A DNA stretch of 64,000 nt from Clostridium yunnanense (GTDB taxonomy: Bacteria; Bacillota; Clostridia; Clostridiales; Clostridiaceae), in the NCBI RefSeq assembly GCF_016595795.1, contig NZ_JAENHN010000026.1:1-64000 (forward strand), given 5' to 3'. The position numbers were made by a program, and so were the translations under genes. The notes below the pieces were generated by a model. That model was given only the letters and a program-made list of their open reading frames with translations, made no database searches and was not told where the DNA came from. Positions within the stretch are counted from its first letter, which is position 1; every line of letters begins with the position of its first letter. Shown piece after piece: positions 44,984 through 54,131 of the stretch.

Positions 44984-45175
44984 TTAGACAGCTCTTTGAA
45001 CCTTACCTGAACGTAAGCATCTAGTACAAACATGAACAGTTTTTGGTGTTCCGTTAACTACAGCTTTAACTTTCTTTATGTTAGGAGCCCATTTTCTCTT
45101 GCTTTGTCTGTGTGAGTGGCTGTATTGTACTCCTGATATTACACCCTTGTTGCAGATTTCGCATTTTCTTGACAT
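44984..45175 (-). CDS. rpmB: 50S ribosomal protein L28
   Basis: A 63-residue L28. It is the zinc-binding (C+) form, with CEIC near the N-terminus and CTRC near the C-terminus. KGVISGVQYSHSHRQSKRKW and PNIKKVKAVVNGTPKTV follow the family. AAGGAGG lies 8-9 bases before the minus-strand ATG. It is divergent from yloU and convergent with spoVM, as in many Firmicutes. Confidence 0.95.
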   Translation of the reverse strand: MSRKCEICNKGVISGVQYSHSHRQSKRKWAPNIKKVKAVVNGTPKTVHVCTRCLRSGKVQRAV

Positions 45176-45368
45176 TTACAACACCTCCTTAACTCTGAAG
45201 ATTGTGATCTTCAATAGGACATATAATATATTATCACAACATGTATAATTTATGCAAGATAAAAATACAAAATATGTGCAAAATATTAGAGATAATTAAG
45301 AGTATTGAATAATCTTCCTATTTAATATAGAATATATTTAACGGAATATAGCAAGGAGGAATTTAATT

Positions 45369-45716
45369 ATGATAGGCGTATCAAATGAGTTTGGAAATAT
45401 ATCATATTCTGATGAAGTAGTGGCTAAAATAGTTGGACTTTCAACTATGGAATGCTATGGTGTTGTTGGAATGGTATCTAAAAATGCAACTGATGGTTTT
45501 TGGGAGTTAATAAGAGTTGAGAATTTAAGCAAAGGTGTTAAAATAAATTTTAAAGAAGATAAACTAAATGTAGAACTATTCGTTATGGTTGAGTACGGTA
45601 CAAAGATATCTGTTATAGCAAATAATATAATTCAAAAAGTTAGATATAACGTAGAAAATTATACTGGAATTAAAGTATCATCAATAACTGTTAACGTGCA
45701 AGCTGTGAGAGTTTAG
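45369..45716 (+). CDS. yloU: Asp23/Gls24 family envelope stress protein
   Basis: A 115-residue protein of the Asp23 (alkaline shock) family. NISYSDEVVAKIVGLSTMEC and VEYGTKISVIANNIIQKVRY are characteristic, as is the C-terminal VNVQAVRV. Members associate with the membrane through partners and are tied to envelope stress or fatty acid kinase regulation. The stop is 12 bases before fakA, with AAGGAGG before its own ATG. The pair corresponds to yloU-yloV. Confidence 0.93.
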   Translation: MIGVSNEFGNISYSDEVVAKIVGLSTMECYGVVGMVSKNATDGFWELIRVENLSKGVKINFKEDKLNVELFVMVEYGTKISVIANNIIQKVRYNVENYTGIKVSSITVNVQAVRV

Positions 45717-45728
45717 GAGGGCAAACTA

Positions 45729-47378
45729 ATGAATTATATTAGAGTAAATGGTGAAAATTTTTATAATATGGTGATCAATGCAAGTAATAGATTGGAAGAG
45801 CAAAGCGAGTATGTTAATTCGCTTAATGTCTTTCCTGTTCCAGATGGTGATACTGGAACTAATATGTCAATGACATTTAAAGCTGCTGTTAAGGAAATTG
45901 AACCCTTAAAAGGAGCTTCTTTAGGTGAGATTTCAAAGAAACTTGCTAAAGGTGCTTTAATGGGTGCGAGAGGAAATTCAGGTGTTATATTATCTCAAAT
46001 ACTTAGAGGTATTTCAAAGGGCTTAGAAAATAAAGTGGAAGCGGATACAACTGAGTTTGCCAATGCTTTATCAGAAGGCGCTAAATCAGCTTATAAGGCA
46101 GTTATGAGACCAACAGAGGGTACAATCTTAACTATTATAAGAGCTGCAGCTGAAGCTGCTTCAGAATCTTCTGCTACTGATGTAACAGTACTAATGGAAC
46201 AAGTTTGTAATCATAGTAAAACAATGCTAGATAGAACTCCTGAAATGCTTCCAGCTTTAAAGAAAGCAGGAGTTGTAGATTCTGGTGGAATGGGTCTTTT
46301 AATTATATTACAAGGGATGTATGAGGCTTTAGAAAAAAATCTACAAGCAGAAATACAAAACTTTAAACCAGCAGTTACAGGAGTATCAGCTGCAAATAAC
46401 ATGGAAGATCATGATATTAAATTCGGATATTGTACTGAATTTATAATTATGGGAGATAGCTCTAAATCCAATAAGTTTAAAGATGAAATAGAACACTATG
46501 GAGATTCAATGATTGTTGTTGGATATGAAGACGTTATTAAGGTTCATATTCATACAAATGATCCTGGCGCAGTTCTTTCAAAGGCAGTTAAGCTGGGAGA
46601 ATTATCAAAGATTAAGATTGATAATATGAGGGAAGAACACAGACATCTTTTAGTTGAAAAAGAATACGAAGATGTTCCAGACGAAAATATAGTAGCTGTT
46701 GAACAAGATGTGGAAGAAAAGAAAAAATATGCTTTTGTGTCAGTAGCTATGGGAGCTGGAATAAAAAATATATTTAAGGATTTAGGAGTTGACCATGTAA
46801 TTGAAGGTGGTCAAACCATGAATCCAAGTACATTAGATATACTTGAATGCATAGATAAACTAAATGCAGAGCATATCTTTGTATTCCCAAATAATAAAAA
46901 TATTATAATGGCTGCTAATCAAGCTGCAGAAATATCTGATAAACATATAGTGGTTGTTCCTACAAAAACAATCCCTCAAGGTATTACATGTATTACGATG
47001 TTTAATCCAGAAGCTGAAGTTGAGGATAATATAAAAGAACTTAATGATTCAATCGAACTAGTTAAGTCAGCATCTGTAACATATGCAGTAAGAGATACTG
47101 AAATGGATGGAATAGAAATAAAAGAAGGTAATATACTAGGTCTAATTGAAAGTAAAATTAAGCATGTTGGCGGCGATGTATATGAAGTTACTGAAGAGTT
47201 ATTGAACCAAATGGTAGATGAAGACAGCGAACTTATTACTTTATTTTATGGAAAAGAATGTGATGAAAATGAAGTAAAGCAATTTGTTGCTAGACTTGAA
47301 AAGAAGTATAGTGATATAGATGTTCAATGTTATAATGGTGAGCAGCCATTATATTACTTTCTAATATCTGTTGAATAA
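45729..47378 (+). CDS. fakA: Fatty acid kinase catalytic subunit (DAK2 domain, YloV)
   Basis: A 549-residue FakA. It phosphorylates fatty acids carried by FakB, feeding acyl phosphate into phospholipid synthesis (PlsX/PlsY). The N-terminal DhaL/DAK2 nucleotide domain (about 1-205) has NVFPVPDGDTGTNMSMTF, with the metal-binding Asp residues, and KGALMGARGNSGVILSQILRG. The middle and C-terminal DegV-like part (about 235-549) has GYCTEFIIMG and IHTNDPGAVL. It follows yloU directly. plsX and acpP are found at 57668 and 58787. Confidence 0.93.
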   Translation: MNYIRVNGENFYNMVINASNRLEEQSEYVNSLNVFPVPDGDTGTNMSMTFKAAVKEIEPLKGASLGEISKKLAKGALMGARGNSGVILSQILRGISKGLENKVEADTTEFANALSEGAKSAYKAVMRPTEGTILTIIRAAAEAASESSATDVTVLMEQVCNHSKTMLDRTPEMLPALKKAGVVDSGGMGLLIILQGMYEALEKNLQAEIQNFKPAVTGVSAANNMEDHDIKFGYCTEFIIMGDSSKSNKFKDEIEHYGDSMIVVGYEDVIKVHIHTNDPGAVLSKAVKLGELSKIKIDNMREEHRHLLVEKEYEDVPDENIVAVEQDVEEKKKYAFVSVAMGAGIKNIFKDLGVDHVIEGGQTMNPSTLDILECIDKLNAEHIFVFPNNKNIIMAANQAAEISDKHIVVVPTKTIPQGITCITMFNPEAEVEDNIKELNDSIELVKSASVTYAVRDTEMDGIEIKEGNILGLIESKIKHVGGDVYEVTEELLNQMVDEDSELITLFYGKECDENEVKQFVARLEKKYSDIDVQCYNGEQPLYYFLISVE

Positions 47379-47744
47379 ATTTTAATATTTCATACATATG
47401 CTAGCTTAGTGAATATAGATTTATTTAAAGATGAATTTATATAATAAACTGCTAAATAGTACATGTAATCCTATTGAAATTTTAAATATATATGTCTATT
47501 AGGGTTAATCAGGATATTGATAATAATTGACATATGATGTAATATAAGAAAAGCGACAATGTCGCTTTTCTTTTTACTATTTCTGATACTATAATAAATA
47601 GTAAAGTGAAATTTAATGTAATGAAAATTTAAGTAAAATATAGAATAATAGATTATTAGTCGTATATAAAATGCTTTAATAATTATTAAAACAAATTAAA
47701 AATGACTGATAAACTTAATGATTTTTTTATTTTAGGTGGTAAAG
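47379..47744. other. Intergenic region between fakA and recG
   Basis: Apart from the terminator at 47546, only AT-rich sequence is seen. A TTGACA at 47527 has no good -10 partner. No open frame with a ribosome-binding site was found. Confidence 0.4.
47546..47576. terminator. Terminator between fakA and recG
   Basis: AAGAAAAGCGAC-aat-GTCGCTTTTCTT followed by TTT. The stem is a perfect 12 bp. Confidence 0.8.
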
Positions 47745-49778
47745 ATGGATATATATAGCGAGATAAAAAAATTAAAAGGGGTAGGTCCTAAATTAGAAGA
47801 AAAGCTAAATCGATGCGGTATTTTTACTATGTTAGATTTGCTTCTCTATTTTCCAAGAGATTATGAATTTGTGGATGGTAATCCTAATATAGATGATATT
47901 TCTGAAGAAATTAAACAGATAATAAATTGTAAGGTGGTTTCATTTGAAAGAGATGTTAGAACTAAAAATGGAAAGAGGATAACCTCCATTGCTTTAAAAT
48001 ATGAAAATACTAAAGTTATAGCAAAATGGTTTAATCAACCGTACATAAAGAATAATTTTAAGATTGGTGAAAGTTATAATTTAATGGGGAAATACAAAAA
48101 GGTAGGAAGCTATTTTGAAATAGTTAATCCTACTATAGTATTTAGAGATGCCAGTGATAACGAAATACTGCCTGTATACCCTTTGAAAGGGGATATTACA
48201 GGAGGAGTTATATCAAAGCTCGTTAATAGTATACTATGCAATATAGTTATTGGTGAAAATTTGCCCGAATACTTATTGTCAAAGTATAATCTTGTTTCTT
48301 TGGATGAAGCTATAAGAAATATACATTTCCCTTCTTCAAAAGAAAAGTTAAATGGAGCAATTACTAGATTGAAATTTCAAGAGTTGTTTACATATTCGGT
48401 AAAGCTTTTAATGTTGAAGAATCACTTGAAACAAGGCAATAATGGTATTAAATTTACCATGTGTCCGGAACTTACAGACTTAAAAAAATCACTTCCTTAC
48501 CAGTTGACTAATGCGCAAGCGAAAGTTGTTAGAGAGATACTCCTTGATCAAAAAAGCTCTAGTCCTATGAATAGACTTGTTCAAGGAGATGTAGGAAGTG
48601 GTAAGACTGTTGTAGCATTTATATCAATGTTTAATGTATATAAGAACGGATATCAGGTAGCTATGATGGCACCAACTGAAATTTTGGCATCGCAGCATTT
48701 TTATGAGGCAAAAAAGCTACTTGGTAAATTCGACATAGATATCGAACTTTTGACAGGAAGTACAACGAATAAAGAGAAAATTAGGATAAAAGAAAAAATT
48801 TCTTCTGGAATCCCTATTGTTGTAATAGGGACTCATGCTATAATACAGGAAGATGTTAATTTTACAAATTTAGGGTTGGTTGTCACTGATGAGCAGCATA
48901 GATTTGGGGTAGAACAAAGAAGTAAACTAATCAATAAAGGAAAAGAACCAGATGTTCTAGTAATGACTGCGACTCCAATACCTAGAACTTTAGCTTTATA
49001 TTTATATAGCGACTTGGATGTTTCTATTATTGACGAACTTCCTCCTGGTAGAAAAAAGATTGAAACATTGTTCTTTCAAAGCGAATCAAAATATCAAGCA
49101 TATAATTTGGCGTTAGATGAAATTAACAAAGGAAGACAAGTTTATGTCGTTTGCCCTCTAATAGAAGAGGATGAAGATGGAAAGCTAAATTCTGTTGATA
49201 AGGTATATAATGACCTTGTTGATGGAGTTTTAAAAGAACATAAAATCGAAAGACTACATGGGAAGATGGCTCCAAAGGATAAAGAAGATATTGTAAATAG
49301 ATTTAAAGAAGGGCATATAAAAGCATTAATATCAACAACGGTTATTGAAGTTGGAGTAAATGTGCCTAATGCTAGTGTAATGATCGTTGAAAATTGTGAA
49401 AGATTTGGATTAAGTCAATTACATCAGCTTAGAGGAAGAGTAGGCAGAGGGCAATATCAATCTTATTGTATCTTAGTTGGCAATGCTAAAAATAATATTA
49501 CTAAGAAAAGAATGATGATAATGACTGAAAGTAACGATGGATTCTACATTGCAGAACAAGATTTAAAGCTAAGAGGATCTGGAGAAATGTTTGGCTTAAG
49601 ACAAAGTGGAGATTCTGGATTGATTTTAGCAGATATAATTGAAGATATGAAGATTCTAAGGTGTGCCAGTGAAGAAGCTAAAATAATCCTACAAAGCTCT
49701 GATTTAAATAATGTAAAGCTAATTACAGAAATCAGTAAAAATCTTTCTAGAAGCTCAAAGTATATTTGCTTTAACTAA
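47745..49778 (+). CDS. recG: ATP-dependent DNA helicase RecG
   Basis: A 677-residue fork-reversal helicase. The N-terminal wedge domain (about 60-160) binds the branch; KGVGPKLEEKL opens the protein. Helicase motifs are QGDVGSGKTVVA (Walker A), TDEQHRFGV (DEQH box), MTATPIPRTLAL and QLRGRVGRG. The ATG at 47745 is preferred over the upstream GTG, which lies in the AGGTGG site. A compact block of genes follows (rsmD, coaD). Confidence 0.95.
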   Translation: MDIYSEIKKLKGVGPKLEEKLNRCGIFTMLDLLLYFPRDYEFVDGNPNIDDISEEIKQIINCKVVSFERDVRTKNGKRITSIALKYENTKVIAKWFNQPYIKNNFKIGESYNLMGKYKKVGSYFEIVNPTIVFRDASDNEILPVYPLKGDITGGVISKLVNSILCNIVIGENLPEYLLSKYNLVSLDEAIRNIHFPSSKEKLNGAITRLKFQELFTYSVKLLMLKNHLKQGNNGIKFTMCPELTDLKKSLPYQLTNAQAKVVREILLDQKSSSPMNRLVQGDVGSGKTVVAFISMFNVYKNGYQVAMMAPTEILASQHFYEAKKLLGKFDIDIELLTGSTTNKEKIRIKEKISSGIPIVVIGTHAIIQEDVNFTNLGLVVTDEQHRFGVEQRSKLINKGKEPDVLVMTATPIPRTLALYLYSDLDVSIIDELPPGRKKIETLFFQSESKYQAYNLALDEINKGRQVYVVCPLIEEDEDGKLNSVDKVYNDLVDGVLKEHKIERLHGKMAPKDKEDIVNRFKEGHIKALISTTVIEVGVNVPNASVMIVENCERFGLSQLHQLRGRVGRGQYQSYCILVGNAKNNITKKRMMIMTESNDGFYIAEQDLKLRGSGEMFGLRQSGDSGLILADIIEDMKILRCASEEAKIILQSSDLNNVKLITEISKNLSRSSKYICFN

Positions 49779-49889
49779 AAAAACTTAATAAGATATTTTT
49801 TGATTGCAGATAGGTACCTATCTACTTAAATAATATTTAAAATTATTTATCTATATGATAAAATTCACTTAATTTAGGAGGACATACAA

Positions 49890-50447
49890 ATGAGAATAAT
49901 AGCAGGAAAAGCAAAAGGGAAAAAATTATTATCACCACCTACATACGATACAAGACCAACATTAGATAGAGTAAAAGAAGCTATGTTCAGCAGCATACAA
50001 TTTTATATTCCTGATGCTGTTGTAATTGATATATTTGCAGGTACAGGTAGCTTAGGGTTAGAAGCTGCAAGCAGAGGTGCTAAAGAATGTTATTTAGTCG
50101 ATAAAAGTCCGATAACATATCCAGTTTTAAGGGAGAATATTCAAAACTTAAAGTTCGATGAGTTCTGTTTCTCTCTAAATATGGATGCCTATAGTGCCTT
50201 GAACTCAATGGCTGATAAGGGAAAGGTGTTTAATATTATTTTTATTGATCCACCTTATCTAAAGAATATGATTCCTGATGCGATAAAGATAGTAGAGGAT
50301 AGGAATTTACTGGATCCGAATGGTATAATTGTGACTAAGATAGATACAAGTGAAGAAATCTACCAAGGTAGTGAAAAAATTAAAATAACACATGAAAGAA
50401 AATATGGAAATACAACAGTTGTCTTTTATAAGTACAAGGAGGCCTAA
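49890..50447 (+). CDS. rsmD: 16S rRNA (guanine-966-N2)-methyltransferase
   Basis: A 185-residue SAM-dependent methyltransferase. The N-terminal [13 protein letters not shown] and [13 protein letters not shown], the SAM loop [18 protein letters not shown] and the catalytic IFIDPPYLK (NPPY-type) are as expected. AGGAGG lies 6-8 bases before ATG. The stop codon is directly before the coaD start, the pair being conserved in many bacteria. Confidence 0.94.
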   Translation: MRIIAGKAKGKKLLSPPTYDTRPTLDRVKEAMFSSIQFYIPDAVVIDIFAGTGSLGLEAASRGAKECYLVDKSPITYPVLRENIQNLKFDEFCFSLNMDAYSALNSMADKGKVFNIIFIDPPYLKNMIPDAIKIVEDRNLLDPNGIIVTKIDTSEEIYQGSEKIKITHERKYGNTTVVFYKYKEA

Positions 50448-50448
50448 A

Positions 50449-50931
50449 ATGAAGATTGCCGTATACCCTGGAAGCTTTGACCCAATAACAAATGGACATC
50501 TTGATATTATTTCTAGAGGGGCTAAGGTTTTTGATGAAGTAATAGTAGTAGTACTAGTTAATGTTGATAAAAAAGGACTATTTAAAATCGATGAAAGAGT
50601 TGATCTAATAAAGAGGGTTACAAAGGATTTTCCAAATGTTAAGGTTGAACTATTTAATGGTTTGTTAGTGGATTTTATGAGACAAAAGAAAGCCACTGTA
50701 ATATTAAAGGGATTAAGAGCTGTTTCGGACTTTGAGTACGAGTTTCAGATGGCTCTAATGAATAATAAATTGGATCCAGAAGTAGAAACTGTTTTTATGA
50801 TGACTAATGCACAGTATTCATATCTAAGCAGTTCTGCTGTAAAGCAGGTTGCTAAGTTTGGTGGATGTATACGTGGCTTAGTTCCTGATGAAATAATTGT
50901 TGATGTTATAAGTAGAACAAAGGGGGAATAA
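50449..50931 (+). CDS. coaD: Phosphopantetheine adenylyltransferase
   Basis: A 160-residue nucleotidyltransferase that makes dephospho-CoA from 4'-phosphopantetheine and ATP. The N-terminal [16 protein letters not shown] carries the TxGH motif (TNGH), and [17 protein letters not shown] the ISSTxVR-like motif. The ATG at 50449 follows AGGAGGCC; an in-frame start 19 codons earlier falls inside rsmD. It completes the CoA steps begun by coaBC. Confidence 0.95.
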   Translation: MKIAVYPGSFDPITNGHLDIISRGAKVFDEVIVVVLVNVDKKGLFKIDERVDLIKRVTKDFPNVKVELFNGLLVDFMRQKKATVILKGLRAVSDFEYEFQMALMNNKLDPEVETVFMMTNAQYSYLSSSAVKQVAKFGGCIRGLVPDEIIVDVISRTKGE

Positions 50932-50933
50932 GA

Positions 50934-51473
50934 GTGAGCAAAATGGAGGTTAATGTTATTGAGCTTCTTGAATATCTTCAAGATATTGTTGAAAGTGCAG
51001 CTAAGGTTCCTATTACGGGAAAAGTTGTGGTTGATAAGAAAGAAGTTTTAGAAGTTGTAGATCAAGTTATAAATTACTTGCCAGATGAATTTAAAAAAGC
51101 ACAATGGGTAATGACTGAGAGGGAAAGAATTTTAGGAGAAGCCCAGAAAGAATACGAAAATGTAAAAAAACAGACTATGGATCTTCTAAAAAAGCAAGTT
51201 GAAAATCATGATATTGTAAAAGAAGCTAACATTAGAGCACAAGAAATAATAGCCTCAGCTCAAAGAGAAGCCAAGGCTATAAGAATAGGTGCACGGGATT
51301 ATGCAGATGAAATATTAAGTCAACTTGAAAAAGAAATAGAAGTTAAAACAAAAGAGATTCTAAATATAATTAAGACTAACGTAGAAACTCTAGCAACTAA
51401 TATGAATGATGATATGAATAAAACAGCTGTTACTATAAGAGAAAATATTAAGGAATTAAGAAGCATTAAATAA
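50934..51473 (+). CDS. Coiled-coil protein resembling the b subunit stalk, function unknown
   Basis: A 179-residue, mostly helical, charged protein. Residues 1-50 form a small N-terminal helical domain (VNVIELLEYLQDIVESAAKV). A long coiled coil runs about residues 65-175 and resembles the b-subunit stalk of ATP synthase or a DivIVA-like rod. There is no membrane segment. The start is GTG, with GGGGGA 7 bases upstream, 2 bases after coaD. The 3' end overlaps the end of convergent ylbJ by 18 bases. It is conserved by position in clostridia as far as I recall, with no known activity. Confidence 0.75.
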   Translation: MSKMEVNVIELLEYLQDIVESAAKVPITGKVVVDKKEVLEVVDQVINYLPDEFKKAQWVMTERERILGEAQKEYENVKKQTMDLLKKQVENHDIVKEANIRAQEIIASAQREAKAIRIGARDYADEILSQLEKEIEVKTKEILNIIKTNVETLATNMNDDMNKTAVTIRENIKELRSIK

Positions 51474-52613
51474 TTTTTTTATACTTAGACAAATTATTGT
51501 GAGTAGCATAAATATTAAGTATGGCAGCCAAATTTGGTTGTTAATACCCAATGGTAAATTTGTGCTGAATGTAGGTATTGTAGTTATGAATATAGTACAT
51601 AGAATGAATGTGACGATTACACCTATCAATCCTTGCAAGAACTTAACAATAAAATACTTTTTTACAGAGATATCATATTTGTAAAAAAAAGCGTGTGTTT
51701 GTGCAATGATTGAAAAGCCTCCAAAGCAGCAAAAAAAGCTTATGAGGCATAATTTTATTGTTATAGATAAAGTACTGCTTGTTATAATATAACATCCGTT
51801 AGTTAAGTCTAAGCTACCTAGGAATAAAGCTGATAACAATTCGTTATTTAAGTTCATATTTGATATACTTTTAGAAATAATGCTTGCAATAGCATTATTT
51901 TTTATTATAGCTATTAATACAGCAAAAATAATTACATAGCCGCCTACCATTAGAGTGCCATTTATACCGTCGTTAATAGATAATTTAAAAGCTTCGCCTA
52001 TATTGAGGTTTTTAGGTGATGGTTTAAAATTTAATCTTTTAGGATTTGCTTTACTTTTGGAAAATAAGCCAATTATAAAAAATGACAAGTAGTTTGCAGC
52101 AAGTATTATATAACCATAATAAATATTGTTGAGCATTGAACTAGCTACAGATCCTAATATGAATAATGGACCAGCGTTAGAAGCGATGTTTAAAAGTCTT
52201 TTGAACTCAAGTTCATCTATATAACCATTATCATAGAGCTCGGAACTGTATTTTGCACCAAGAGGATAACCACATAACATACTTGCAACAATAGCGAAAC
52301 TACAGTTTTTACTCAATCTTAGAGGTCTACATAAAATTGGTCCTAATAATTTAGAATATATAGATATTCCATCAAAAGCAATAAGAAGATTGCATATAAC
52401 CATAAATGGAAACAAAGAAGGCAATATGGCTTTTATAAATAATTGCGCGCCTTGTAGAGCTGCTTCCATACAACTTCTTGGATTTACTACAAAATAGAAT
52501 ATTAATATTGTTAATGATAAAGTTACAAAGGTGCTTGTCCTATTAAAATTAAGCTTTAGTAGCATAAATATTAATAAAGCTGATGCGATAAGCAATAAAA
52601 AGATACTATACAT
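51456..52613 (-). CDS. ylbJ: Sporulation integral membrane protein YlbJ
   Basis: A 385-residue polytopic membrane protein needed for spore formation in Bacillus. About nine helices; GATE-type (nucleoside-recognition-like) regions PSLFPFMVICNLLIA, MLCGYPLGAKYSSELYDNG and GGYVIIFAVL are recognisable. The ATG at 52613 has AAGGAGGG 6 bases upstream, but the site lies in the loop of a 22-bp perfect inverted repeat and the start codon in its 3' arm, which suggests structural control. It lies downstream of tmcAL on the same strand. Confidence 0.9.
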   Translation of the reverse strand: MYSIFLLLIASALLIFMLLKLNFNRTSTFVTLSLTILIFYFVVNPRSCMEAALQGAQLFIKAILPSLFPFMVICNLLIAFDGISIYSKLLGPILCRPLRLSKNCSFAIVASMLCGYPLGAKYSSELYDNGYIDELEFKRLLNIASNAGPLFILGSVASSMLNNIYYGYIILAANYLSFFIIGLFSKSKANPKRLNFKPSPKNLNIGEAFKLSINDGINGTLMVGGYVIIFAVLIAIIKNNAIASIISKSISNMNLNNELLSALFLGSLDLTNGCYIITSSTLSITIKLCLISFFCCFGGFSIIAQTHAFFYKYDISVKKYFIVKFLQGLIGVIVTFILCTIFITTIPTFSTNLPLGINNQIWLPYLIFMLLTIICLSIKKLFNAS

Positions 52614-52648
52614 GAGATCCCTCCTTATCTCATGTATAGTATCTTTTT
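52597..52648. promoter_or_regulatory. 22-bp perfect hairpin enclosing the ylbJ start region
   Basis: The arms 52597-52618 and 52627-52648 are exact complements, reading AGATACTATACATGAGAT in part. The 8-base loop 52619-52626 is, on the minus strand, AAGGAGGG. On both strands a T-run follows the hairpin, so it could terminate transcription in either direction as well as regulate ylbJ translation. Confidence 0.75.
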
Positions 52649-52688
52649 TATATTTTTATTCTTCAATTACTTTGAAAGCTTTTAATAT

Positions 52689-53918
52689 TTATTTATGCAC
52701 AAAAGGACTAATTAGATAATCTGCATTAACTGGGATAACTGGATTTATGAGTGAATATGCATTTGAAGCTCTTAAATCAAGTTCTAGCATAGAATCATTT
52801 ATTTGTTTTGGCAACTTATTTATTATATTTATTTCTGATTTCTTTTTTATTTCTTTTACTATCTGAGCGCCAACACTGTTTAGTCCAAGAACCCTAAGAT
52901 AATTTGGCTTTGAAGTTCTTAAAGACTTAATATCATAGTTTTCAAAACCTATAAAATATTGACATATAAGTCTTGAAAGTCTTGTATAGGCATATCTTTT
53001 ACTCTTAACTAACATTATAAGTTCGTCAGCAGATTTTGCTTTTATAATTTCTTTTATAAATTTGTTTTCCAAACCTTCCATGTTATCTGGGAGCTTAGAA
53101 AACGAATCAGGATTAGTTGTGATCTTATACTTTATGTACTTAAGGAAATCATCATTTGATGGAAAGTTATTTGAGTTTTTCCTTATATCATTTATTATTT
53201 GTATAGTTGTATTAGGCATGTATTTATAAAGTTCATCTATTGAAGAATTTTTATAAAGCTCTTCTCTTATAGCGGTGGCACTTGCAAAACTACTGGTAAG
53301 GGTTATGTCATTGTATTCTGAACCTATTCTTTTAATAGTTATCGGATTGATATTACTTTCTGATTTAATTATACTTTTGCAGTACTCTATACCTAGAATA
53401 TTATTTGAGGAATTTAAGAAGTTTTCGAATTCCTCTGTATTTAAATTTAAATCATCGTATTTTTTAAAATACTCTAGTAAAGCTTCTGAACGTGCTTTTA
53501 CATATGATTTGCCAAGGTTTAAATGATTTCGTAATAATGCTTTAAACTCATCTGATTCATATGATAATATTTTAGCTACTTTCATAATTATATCTATTTC
53601 TCCAACTTCACTTCCGAAACATATGGACTTAACCACCGATGTTTGGTTTAAAATATCTACAGCTCCTTTTGCAAAAAATTCAGCTGAAGATACTGAAAAT
53701 ACTGTAGGGAGTTCTATAACTAAGTCAACTCCATTAAGCACAGCAATTTGAGCTCGAGTCCATTTATCTAAGATTGAAGGTAGTCCTCGCTGAACAAAAT
53801 TTCCGCTCATTACACATATTACACCATCAGCATTAGTTAGCTTCTTAGTCTGTTCAAGATGTAATTTATGCCCGTTGTGAAAAGGGTTATATTCAGTTAC
53901 TATTCCAACAATATTCAT
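52689..53918 (-). CDS. tmcAL: tRNA(Met) cytidine acetate ligase
   Basis: A 409-residue enzyme (formerly YlbM) that uses acetate and ATP to make ac4C34 in elongator tRNA-Met. The nucleotidyltransferase-like N-terminus has GIVTEYNPFHNGHKLHLEQT with its HxGH motif (HNGH), MSGNFVQRGLPSILDKWTRA and VIELPTVFSVSSAEFFA. The C-terminal half is helical and binds tRNA. It lies upstream of ylbJ and divergent from pta, in the usual clostridial neighbourhood. The acetate link to pta-ackA is suggestive only. Confidence 0.92.
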   Translation of the reverse strand: MNIVGIVTEYNPFHNGHKLHLEQTKKLTNADGVICVMSGNFVQRGLPSILDKWTRAQIAVLNGVDLVIELPTVFSVSSAEFFAKGAVDILNQTSVVKSICFGSEVGEIDIIMKVAKILSYESDEFKALLRNHLNLGKSYVKARSEALLEYFKKYDDLNLNTEEFENFLNSSNNILGIEYCKSIIKSESNINPITIKRIGSEYNDITLTSSFASATAIREELYKNSSIDELYKYMPNTTIQIINDIRKNSNNFPSNDDFLKYIKYKITTNPDSFSKLPDNMEGLENKFIKEIIKAKSADELIMLVKSKRYAYTRLSRLICQYFIGFENYDIKSLRTSKPNYLRVLGLNSVGAQIVKEIKKKSEINIINKLPKQINDSMLELDLRASNAYSLINPVIPVNADYLISPFVHK

Positions 53919-54057
53919 AATAAAACCATCCTTTATTAATTATAGATATATAATACACCAAACATTGGATAGAATAAATAAAGTATTAAAAAAATGAAAT
54001 GTCAGATTATTATTAATTATTCAAATATAAGAACTACTATGTTTTTGGCTTTATGTG

Positions 54058-54087
54058 TTGAAATCTACTCTAATTTAGGAGTATATT
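54058..54087 (+). promoter_or_regulatory. Candidate promoter of pta-ackA
   Basis: TTGAAA and TATATT are separated by 18 bases; the spacer contains the small inverted pair TACTC/GAGTA. Confidence 0.5.
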
Positions 54088-54131
54088 AGTATATGTAGAT
54101 ATTATCCGTTCGACTGAAAGGAGAAATGAAC

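Noticed and set aside
51456-51473. Convergent overlap of the coiled-coil gene and ylbJ as a sign of misannotation
   Set aside because: Both C-termini are plausible and short 3' overlaps of convergent genes are common; no frameshift is needed.
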